Assembly (NCBI GenBank): GCA_016781845.1
Contig: JADDPP010000033.1
Span: 1-37,051 of the forward strand
From: Rubrobacter sp.
GTDB taxonomy: Bacteria; Chloroflexota; Chloroflexia; Thermobaculales; Thermobaculaceae
Length of the DNA: 37,051 nt
Direction of reading: 5' to 3'
The notes beneath the pieces were generated by a model. That model ran no database searches, was not told the DNA's origin, and was given only the letters and a program-made list of their open reading frames with translations. Numbering within the stretch: the stretch's first letter is position 1; each line of letters begins with the position of its first letter. Positions 31,417 through 37,051 of this stretch are shown here, piece after piece. The translations under genes and the position numbers were made by a program.

Positions 31417-33114
31417 ATGCACAGGCTTCGGCTATCCATTCGTATATGGCTCCTGGTAACGGCAGCGGTCCTCGCGACCCTGAGTCTCCTGCCCGGACGC
31501 CTCGGAGCCGAGCGGCGTTCGCAGATCGTGTTACCCCGCGCTACGGGTCCTGCTGTTTCCACGCGGGTAGAGCAGACACAACTGCTCACATCCTCAACGC
31601 CATGCAGTGGTACTTTCCAGAGGCATGAGCTTGCGCATACTACGAGTGCGGGTGTGGCCGAGGTGAAGATGTTCGAGAGCAACGGCGCCGGACTGGGAAT
31701 TGATGACCTGGACGGCGACGGTGATCAGGACATCGTGCTGGCGAACCTCGCGGAGCCAAACAGCATTCTCTGGAACGAGGGCGGGCTGCGCTTTCGCAAG
31801 CAAAGCCTGTCTCACGGCGATTCCAGAGGCGTCAACATAGTGGACGTTGACGGTGACGGGCGACAGGACATCGTGTTCACCCGCCACGTCCTGCCACCCT
31901 CGCTGTGGCGTAATCTGGAGGATGGGCGCTTCTCGGAGGACGTGTTGCCCGGCGTGGAGGGAAAGCTGTACTCCTCCAACTGGGCGGACCTCGATGGAGA
32001 CGGCGACCTGGACCTCGCAGGCGCGGCGTACGACACGGCGCTGGAGGAGGACCTCGGATACAACTTCATGTTCACGCGCAGCGGTGGAGGCGCGTACGCG
32101 TACGAAAATCTCGGCGGCGGGCAGTTCGGGTACGACCGGCTCTCGGACAGGGCAGACGCCCTCGCACTTCTCCTGCATGACCTTGATTCGGACGGCAGGC
32201 CCGAGGTTCTGATAGGCAACGACTTCGACCTGCCAGACCAGACCTGGCGGCGAGAGGGCGAAAGGTGGGTACAGGCACAGCCGTTCTCAAAGACGAGCCA
32301 CAGCACTATGAGCCTGGACGCAGGGGATGTGGACAACGACGGTGTGATGGAGATCTTCAGCACCGACATGAAGCCGTACAACCACGATGTGCGTACGGTT
32401 GCACAGTGGCGGCCGCTGATGACGCGAACGCCCCACGAGACGTTCCGCGGCGACCCGCAAATAATGGAGAACGTTCTGCAGGTGCGGGATCGCAGCGGAC
32501 GTTACCGAAACGAGGCGTACGAGCGGCGAGCCGATGCTACCGGCTGGAGCTGGTCCGGGAAGTTTGGCGACCTGGACCAGGACGGCCACCTCGACCTTTA
32601 CGTCGTCAACGGCATGCTGGCCGCGGATCTCTTCGATTATCTCCCCGGCAAGGAGCTGGTCGAGCAGAACCAGGCTCTGCGCAACGACGGGAAAGGGGGC
32701 TTCAGGCGCGTGTCGGAGTGGGGCCTGGGCTCGCACGCCAGTGGCCGGGGGATGAGCATGGCGGACCTGGACAGTGACGGCGACCTGGACATCGTTGTGA
32801 ACAACCTGCATAAGCCGGCGGAGCTTTTCGAGAACAGGCTGTGCGGCGGTTCGAGCCTGCAGGTCGCGCTCAGGTGGCCGGGCAGCGAGAACACGCATGC
32901 CATAGGGGCGCGGCTGGCGCTGCACACTAGCGATGGCTCTTTCTACCGGGACGTGCGTGTGGCGAGCGGATACCTGTCGGGGGACCCTTCGAGAATCCAC
33001 TTCGGCTTCCCCCAGGGCGCGACGCTGGAGCGGCTGGAGATCGTGTGGCCGGATGGGAAGTCATCGCGCGTCGAGAACCTCCGCGCTCAGACACTGGTGA
33101 CGGTAACCCGATGA
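31417..33114 (+). CDS. FG-GAP/VCBS repeat protein with ASPIC/UnbV domain
   Basis: The product has 565 residues. A signal peptide or anchor lies at the N-terminus (RIWLLVTAAVLATLSLLPG). The body is a beta-propeller-like array with seven DxDxDG-type calcium loops: DDLDGDGDQD, VDVDGDGRQD, ADLDGDGDLD, HDLDSDGRPE, GDVDNDGVME, GDLDQDGHLD and ADLDSDGDLD. The C-terminal 90 residues match the ASPIC/UnbV domain (LEIVWPDGKSSRVENL). Such proteins are secreted, but their role is mostly unknown. The gene follows the importer terminator, with only weak ribosome-site sequence before its ATG. A membrane protein gene follows 34 bases downstream. Confidence 0.88.
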   Translation: MHRLRLSIRIWLLVTAAVLATLSLLPGRLGAERRSQIVLPRATGPAVSTRVEQTQLLTSSTPCSGTFQRHELAHTTSAGVAEVKMFESNGAGLGIDDLDGDGDQDIVLANLAEPNSILWNEGGLRFRKQSLSHGDSRGVNIVDVDGDGRQDIVFTRHVLPPSLWRNLEDGRFSEDVLPGVEGKLYSSNWADLDGDGDLDLAGAAYDTALEEDLGYNFMFTRSGGGAYAYENLGGGQFGYDRLSDRADALALLLHDLDSDGRPEVLIGNDFDLPDQTWRREGERWVQAQPFSKTSHSTMSLDAGDVDNDGVMEIFSTDMKPYNHDVRTVAQWRPLMTRTPHETFRGDPQIMENVLQVRDRSGRYRNEAYERRADATGWSWSGKFGDLDQDGHLDLYVVNGMLAADLFDYLPGKELVEQNQALRNDGKGGFRRVSEWGLGSHASGRGMSMADLDSDGDLDIVVNNLHKPAELFENRLCGGSSLQVALRWPGSENTHAIGARLALHTSDGSFYRDVRVASGYLSGDPSRIHFGFPQGATLERLEIVWPDGKSSRVENLRAQTLVTVTR

Positions 33115-33148
33115 GGACGGCTCGCCGTGCAGGAGTGGGAGGGATTTG

Positions 33149-33934
33149 ATGGCGAACGGGTCCGGCGCCGCGCGGCTGTCACGATACCCCCTGCTTGAGC
33201 TGCTGCACCCACGCGAGCAGACGCGCGCCGTGGTCCTGCTGCTCGCCCTCGGCCTGACCGGTTGGGGGGCGCTGGTGTGGGCTGCCAGGATGCCTGTCTG
33301 GGGCGCTACATCCATACTGGTCGGGCTGTTGCTCGTGCCCGGAGTGCGCAAGTGGCGCGCGGACCTGCGGCGCGAAGGTCTGACTGTGATGGTGCTCAGC
33401 GTCATCCTGACGATGCAGGGGTTCCACAGCCTGGAGCACCTGGCGCAGTGGATACAGTACCACATCTTTCACTGGCAGCCACAGCGCTCCAGTGGGCTGA
33501 TCTCGGCGGCAAACGCGGAGTGGGTTCACTTCGTGTGGAACTGGGGAGTAGTGTTCGTCGTGGCACTGCTGATGTTTCGGGGCATACGCAGTCCCTGGGC
33601 GTGGGCGCTTCTCGCGTGGACGCTCGCCCACTCAGCGGAGCACACGTACATGATGGTGCGCTACCTGCAGGTGAAGCAGGAGCTGGGTCTGCTCGGCGAG
33701 CCGTCCGTCTCAGCACAGGGTCTGCCGGGCATTCTGGGCCGCGACGGTTGGCTGGCGACGAGCATGCTTACGGGCGACAGCTGGTGCGGTAGACTGCCGG
33801 GCCTGACGACCACGATGCGTCTCGACGTTCACTTCTGGTGGAACACAGGCGAGACTCTGCTCCTGGCCGCCGCCGGGCACGCCTACCTTCGGCGGCGGGC
33901 GGCCACGTTCAGCCAGAGGCAAGACTGGATGTGA
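33149..33934 (+). CDS. His-rich membrane protein with repeated HSxEH motif
   Basis: The product has 261 residues from the ATG at 33149, which follows GGGAGGG. An adjacent TTG at 33146 is possible. There are about five hydrophobic helices. Two copies of HSxEH occur: His93-Glu96-His97 (HSLEH) and His161-Glu164-His165 (HSAEH). More histidines (HIFHW, VHFVWN, DVHFWWN, GHAYL) lie at or near helix ends. A metal or heme site across the membrane helices is plausible, but it is inferred. I do not recognise the family. It follows the FG-GAP gene and may be coexpressed. It ends just before an integrase remnant. Confidence 0.75.
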   Translation: MANGSGAARLSRYPLLELLHPREQTRAVVLLLALGLTGWGALVWAARMPVWGATSILVGLLLVPGVRKWRADLRREGLTVMVLSVILTMQGFHSLEHLAQWIQYHIFHWQPQRSSGLISAANAEWVHFVWNWGVVFVVALLMFRGIRSPWAWALLAWTLAHSAEHTYMMVRYLQVKQELGLLGEPSVSAQGLPGILGRDGWLATSMLTGDSWCGRLPGLTTTMRLDVHFWWNTGETLLLAAAGHAYLRRRAATFSQRQDWM

Positions 33935-33944
33935 GCAGACTCCT

Positions 33945-34343
33945 GATGTCGCAGACGTCTTCGTCTGCACACTGGATGGAAAGATTTGGGACTGATCTGC
34001 ATAACACACCAGGCGGAAGTGACTGTCGGGGAGGACGGGAGGCTAACCACCACACCAACGAGCAAGCTGACTGAAAGCATCGTCAGCCTCTCCCTAAAGG
34101 ATGCGTATCAGCAGGTTGGAATGCAACACACTAACTCTCACGACCTGAGGCATGGGGGGCCTGACCATCCTCAGCAAAGACCTGCAGGTAAACCTGCCAG
34201 GTCTTCTGCGACTGGCGGGTTATACCGACCCGAGACTGGCCGTCGTACGCTACGGGCACGCCCTGAGCGAGCACGACACCTCCGCAGCGCAGGCGTTCCA
34301 GAAGCTCATATACCGGCAGCGAGCGCAGGACCAGCCTGTCTGA
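33945..34343 (+). pseudogene. Tyrosine recombinase (integrase) C-terminal remnant
   Basis: Three segments in different frames read like one phage-type integrase. DVFVCTLDGKIWD comes near 33957-33992. LSLKDAYQQVGMQ...HDLRH follows (box II HxxR, HDLRH at 34139-34153). After a run of six G at 34154-34159, which shifts the frame, comes LRLAGYTDPRLAVVRYGHALSEHD, then AAQAFQKL to 34343. The RYGHALSEHD stretch matches the end of many tyrosine recombinases. Removing one G would join HDLRH to GGLTILS. The catalytic core upstream is missing, so it is dead. The remnant lies near a tRNA gene, typical of an integration site. Confidence 0.65.
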
Positions 34344-34369
34344 GGTTATAAGCCGGAGAGAGGTTCGCA

Positions 34370-34720
34370 ATGGACGGACGGGCTGATGAGCAGTTCAACT
34401 GCAGCAGCAGGGCGTTGGGACTCGCTCGTGAGCACGCTGGCTACACGCAAGAGGATGAGGCAGAGCGAGTGGGAGTAAGCCAGGGGACAATCAGCCGATG
34501 GGAGAGAGGTAAAACATCTCCGAGCCGAGGTGAACTCCTCCGACTGGCCCAGGTATACGGCGTAGACCTCGAACAGCTTGCCGGTCACATGCCTATTGCG
34601 AAACTTTCTCCAGAAGAGAAGGAAGTCATAGCACATATGCGAAGCCTACCGCATGACGAGATGCGCCGGATCGCAGCCATCGTCAGGGCATACACGGAAA
34701 TAGTCAAAGGGGGAGACTAA
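34370..34720 (+). CDS. XRE-family transcriptional regulator
   Basis: This 116-residue protein has a Cro/CI-type helix-turn-helix (LAREHAGYTQEDEAERVGVS then QGTISRWERGKTSPSRGEL, about residues 19-59) and a C-terminal helical segment (LSPEEKEVIAHMRSLPHDEM). The ATG at 34370 follows a GAGAGG site. It lies 26 bases after the integrase remnant, so it may be a surviving phage- or island-type regulator. Such regulators bind DNA as dimers. No partner toxin is seen next to it, and the 207 bases before the tRNA hold no gene. Confidence 0.85.
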   Translation: MDGRADEQFNCSSRALGLAREHAGYTQEDEAERVGVSQGTISRWERGKTSPSRGELLRLAQVYGVDLEQLAGHMPIAKLSPEEKEVIAHMRSLPHDEMRRIAAIVRAYTEIVKGGD

Positions 34721-34859
34721 ACCACCTGAGGCAAGGGTGCTAACCGTTAGCCCGAGCGCTTTTCCGCGTCATAGTGACACTTGAAACGGGAGCGTTCGAG
34801 AAGCAGATAGCCCGCCAGCAAGTGTAGGAAACGCTAGCCTGACTTTGGCGATTGGCGGC

Positions 34860-34891
34860 AAAAAGGACTCCGACTAACTATCGGAGTCCTT
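34860..34891 (-). terminator. Intrinsic terminator of tRNA-Thr
   Basis: A perfect 11-bp stem (34863-34873 with 34881-34891, 7-base loop) is followed on the minus strand by five T. It lies 36 bases beyond the tRNA 3' end, a good position to end the tRNA transcript. The remaining 34721-34859 stretch shows nothing I recognise. Confidence 0.8.
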
Positions 34892-34927
34892 CTAGCCTGC
34901 GAAACCCTACGTCTTCATGAGGTTTCA

Positions 34928-35002
34928 TGGAGCCGACGGTGGGATTCGAACCCGCGGCCTGCTGTTTACGAAACAGCTGCTCTACCACTGAGCTACGTCG
35001 GC
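34928..35002 (-). tRNA. tRNA-Thr (CGU anticodon)
   Basis: The minus strand folds as a complete 75-nt tRNA. The acceptor is GCCGACG with CGTCGGC, and the D arm is GCTC/GAGC. The anticodon stem GCTGT/ACAGC has loop TTCGTAA, so the anticodon is CGU (Thr). The T loop is TTCGAAT. The discriminator is T (U in RNA), followed by encoded CCA. The T stem has one C-A mismatch (GCGGG with CCCAC). The nearby integrase remnant points to this gene as an integration target. Confidence 0.93.
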
Positions 35003-35091
35003 TTCTCGATACTACGCTAGTATACCGAAACGCTCGCCATAGTCAAGACCTCCAGGCGACCAGTGATGAGGCGAGGTGGAGACGTAGCATG

Positions 35092-36033
35092 CTACGTCTC
35101 TACGGGGTGGCTTGTGGGGCTGGTCGAGAGGCGCTCGATGAGGAATTGCTCAAACGCGCCCGCCTGTACGTCGAGGGCGACATCCGCGGTCGGTGGTGCG
35201 TCGGCCGAGGCGGTGCGCATCAGTGTGGCGCCCGCGCTGAACCGGCCGCCCAGTTCGACGTCAATGTGCAGAGGGTGGAGGCTCACCAGGTCCGGCAGGA
35301 TGACCGAGGCGACCGCGAGGGGGTCGTGCAGGAAGGTGCTGCCCCTCTCTTTGTACCGCGGGTATAGCTCTACCTGCCGCGCTACGGCGTCGTGGAACGG
35401 GGCGCCACCCGCGCGGATGCGTTCCACCCCGTCCAGCCTGATAAGAACCCTCTGGGTGACGTCGAGAGGGATTACGGTCGTGGGTGCGCCCGCGGAGAGG
35501 ACGATGTGCGCCGCCTCTGGGTCGCACCTGATGTTGTGCTCGCTCAGCGGCAGGTCCGCGGCTCTTGCAGCTACGCGTGCGGCCCCGCCCATGATGACGA
35601 GCCGGGCGAGGTTGCGCGGCAGCTTCGGTTCTCGCAGAAAGGCCAGGGCGACGTTCGTGAGTGGCCCGATGGCGATGAGCTGTATCTCGCCTGGGTTCTC
35701 CATCACCGCGCGTACCAGGAAGTCAGCGGCGTGCTCCGGTGAGGGCAAAAGCCCGTCGTCCTCCGGCTCAAGCAGCCCGACGCCCTCGTGCCCCGCCCAA
35801 TAGACGGGGGCCAGCCCGAGCAGGGGATTGCTTACCCCGGCCATAACGGGCACGTCGGACCGCTCCGCGAGGCGCAGCAGCTTCAGCGCCATCCGGGCGC
35901 GCAACTGCACGTCTGCGTAGACGCACGTCACCCCTTCCAGCTTCAGCTCGGGCGAACAGAGGATGAGTGAGAGCGCGAGGATGTCGTCAACGTCGGAGCC
36001 GATGTCCGTGTCCAGTATTACGCGAGTCGGCAT
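35092..36033 (-). CDS. Nucleoside hydrolase (IunH-like)
   Basis: The protein has 313 residues from the ATG at 36033, which has a GAGGAG site ten bases upstream. The longer frame upstream reads poorly. It hydrolyses the N-glycosidic bond of nucleosides. The Asp-rich calcium site is in VILDTDIGSDVDDILAL (Asp8, Asp10, Asp14-Asp17). GPLTNVALAF, VIMGGA, NIRCDPEAA and a HDPLAVA segment with the catalytic-region His are all present. The purine or pyrimidine preference cannot be told. It follows the HAD-like gene by 146 bases on the same strand. Confidence 0.92.
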   Translation of the reverse strand: MPTRVILDTDIGSDVDDILALSLILCSPELKLEGVTCVYADVQLRARMALKLLRLAERSDVPVMAGVSNPLLGLAPVYWAGHEGVGLLEPEDDGLLPSPEHAADFLVRAVMENPGEIQLIAIGPLTNVALAFLREPKLPRNLARLVIMGGAARVAARAADLPLSEHNIRCDPEAAHIVLSAGAPTTVIPLDVTQRVLIRLDGVERIRAGGAPFHDAVARQVELYPRYKERGSTFLHDPLAVASVILPDLVSLHPLHIDVELGGRFSAGATLMRTASADAPPTADVALDVQAGAFEQFLIERLSTSPTSHPVET

Positions 36034-36179
36034 GCGTGGGCTACTCCTCTCATGGATGCACCTGCCCCAGGTGACCACTGCTATGGCAAGGGGCATAGGT
36101 AGTGAACGCACCGAACGGGCTCTGGTGCGTGAGCGGGGTGATGCGCGAGCGCGTCCCTGGCCTCGTCTCTACGATAGAT

Positions 36180-36851
36180 TCAATCTTTCTTACCGTCGGT
36201 TCCGAGAACTGAGTCGAGGTTAGACATCAGCTCGTACGCGTTCTCGTACACCGCTTTTGCCCCGGCCTGGAGCAGCCGCTCTCGCTCGAGGCCGCCGGTT
36301 AGCACGCACACGCACGGCACCCCCAGCTTCTGCGCAGCCTCGATATCGTATGTGGTGTCGCCTATTACGACCGCGCTCGACGGGTTCCCCAGCTTCTCCA
36401 GCGCCCTCCTGAAGATGTCCGGCTCGGGTTTCGTGCCGGACACTTCGCTCATGTTCACAATCGCGTCCAGGTACTCCTCACCGCCCAGGTACTGCAGGTA
36501 TCTCGAGACCTCTTCTTCCTTGCCGGATGTTGCGAGCGAGACCTTTACTTTGCGCTCCTTCAGCGCCTGCAAGAGGTCAGTGGCGCCGGGAAGCGGCTCC
36601 GCGTGGTCTATAAGTCCCTTGTCGGAGTACTCCTCGCCGTGGTACGTGTCGGCCAGCTCTATTTGCTCGGTCGCGTCCTCCCCAAGGATCTCGGGCGCGA
36701 GCTTGTCGGTACCCATGCCTATCAGGTGGTGTATTCTGGCTGTCTCCACTTCGAGGCCGAGCCGCCGAAAGGCGCGGTGCCAGGCGAGCGTGTGCAGCGC
36801 ATTGCTGTCTATCAGTGTTCCGTCTATGTCCACGAGTACAGCTTCGACCAT
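36180..36851 (-). CDS. HAD-superfamily hydrolase (phosphoglycolate phosphatase-like)
   Basis: The protein has 223 residues from the ATG at 36851, which follows GGAGGAG. The first motif is DIDGTLIDSN with nucleophile Asp8 and Asp10. Motif II is LATSGK, the Lys is in GTKPEPDIF, and motif IV is GDTTYDIEAA. The alpha-helical cap (residues about 16-85) marks it as subfamily IA, such as phosphoglycolate phosphatase or beta-phosphoglucomutase-like enzymes. The substrate is unknown. It lies upstream of the nucleoside hydrolase. Confidence 0.92.
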   Translation of the reverse strand: MVEAVLVDIDGTLIDSNALHTLAWHRAFRRLGLEVETARIHHLIGMGTDKLAPEILGEDATEQIELADTYHGEEYSDKGLIDHAEPLPGATDLLQALKERKVKVSLATSGKEEEVSRYLQYLGGEEYLDAIVNMSEVSGTKPEPDIFRRALEKLGNPSSAVVIGDTTYDIEAAQKLGVPCVCVLTGGLERERLLQAGAKAVYENAYELMSNLDSVLGTDGKKD

Positions 36852-36985
36852 TCGTGTCTTTCTCCTCCTGCTATCTGTAACGTTTCCGCGAGGAGGCAAT
36901 CGGTATGCCACGTCGAATCGCTTAGTTTGACGGCTGAGTTTCCTGCCGGTTTGGTAGTGAGCACCGAGTCTACCTCTTGGGGTAG

Positions 36986-37051
36986 GGCAACGAGGCCACC
37001 GTGGTGGTTAACTACAAGAGCGACGGCAGCAGCAACCGTGTCGGGAGAGCA
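36986..37051 (+). other. Possible short-chain dehydrogenase fragment at window edge
   Basis: After a TAG at 36983-36985 the frame reads GNEATVVVNYKSDGSS to the window end. The TVVVNY segment resembles the second strand of a short-chain dehydrogenase (a VVVNYxS pattern). No glycine-rich first strand or start codon precedes it, so it may be a frameshifted remnant or a chance match. The rest of 36852-36985 shows nothing else. Confidence 0.25.

Noticed and set aside
34721-34860. Possible second tRNA or small gene between the regulator and the terminator
   Set aside because: No cloverleaf or start signal could be found.
1-37051. CRISPR array
   Set aside because: No regularly spaced direct repeats were seen.

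Overview
This is a GC-rich bacterial chromosome segment with short intergenic gaps. It carries about 33 intact protein genes, one tRNA, two pseudogenes, and several palindromic repeats and promoters. Frequent GTG/TTG starts, strong purine-rich ribosome sites, phytanoyl-CoA dioxygenase-like proteins, a Uma2 protein, a SirB1 protein, FG-GAP/UnbV proteins and a crtI-crtB-prenyltransferase cluster together suggest Chloroflexota, perhaps near Thermomicrobia. This assignment is inferred from gene content and has not been tested against a marker gene.

Left part (1-9.1 kb). The window opens with a TA-flanked palindrome resembling a MITE, a second degenerate palindrome, and a dead GNAT acetyltransferase with an in-frame stop. 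Mixed-strand housekeeping genes follow: enoyl-CoA hydratase, a SirB1/transglutaminase-like protein, CorA, CoaD, a two-domain GNAT protein, a phospholipase D-like lipoprotein with a coupled small gene, another GNAT, BirA, a DUF971 protein and a Nudix hydrolase.

Middle part (9.1-15.2 kb). A large hybrid kinase (9166-11667) has a membrane sensor matching the plant ethylene-receptor copper/ethylene-binding domain, including the Asp, Tyr, Cys and His positions. It is followed by kinase, receiver and second kinase modules. A phytanoyl-CoA dioxygenase-like gene, an EamA transporter, a small disordered protein and a family 4 uracil-DNA glycosylase come next.

Right-middle part (15.2-27.5 kb, all minus strand). 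In transcription order this holds a membrane-fusion lipoprotein, an FtsX-type permease and two ABC ATPases, one with a C-terminal AbrB/SpoVT-like domain. Then come a second phytanoyl-CoA dioxygenase-like gene, a Uma2 gene, crtI, crtB, a UbiA-family prenyltransferase resembling lycopene elongases, and an FAD oxidoreductase. The carotenoid genes overlap. They begin at a clear promoter with an inverted repeat just downstream of its -10, which points to regulated production of elongated (C45/C50) carotenoids.

Right part (27.5-37.05 kb). A sugar-type ABC importer (binding protein plus two permeases, no ATPase) follows a strong promoter and a long structured leader. It ends at an intrinsic terminator. 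Downstream lie a seven-repeat FG-GAP/UnbV protein and a His-rich membrane protein with a twice-repeated HSxEH motif. Next is a small island scar: a frameshifted tyrosine recombinase remnant and an XRE regulator beside tRNA-Thr(CGU). A nucleoside hydrolase, an HAD hydrolase and a possible fragment of a short-chain dehydrogenase close the window.
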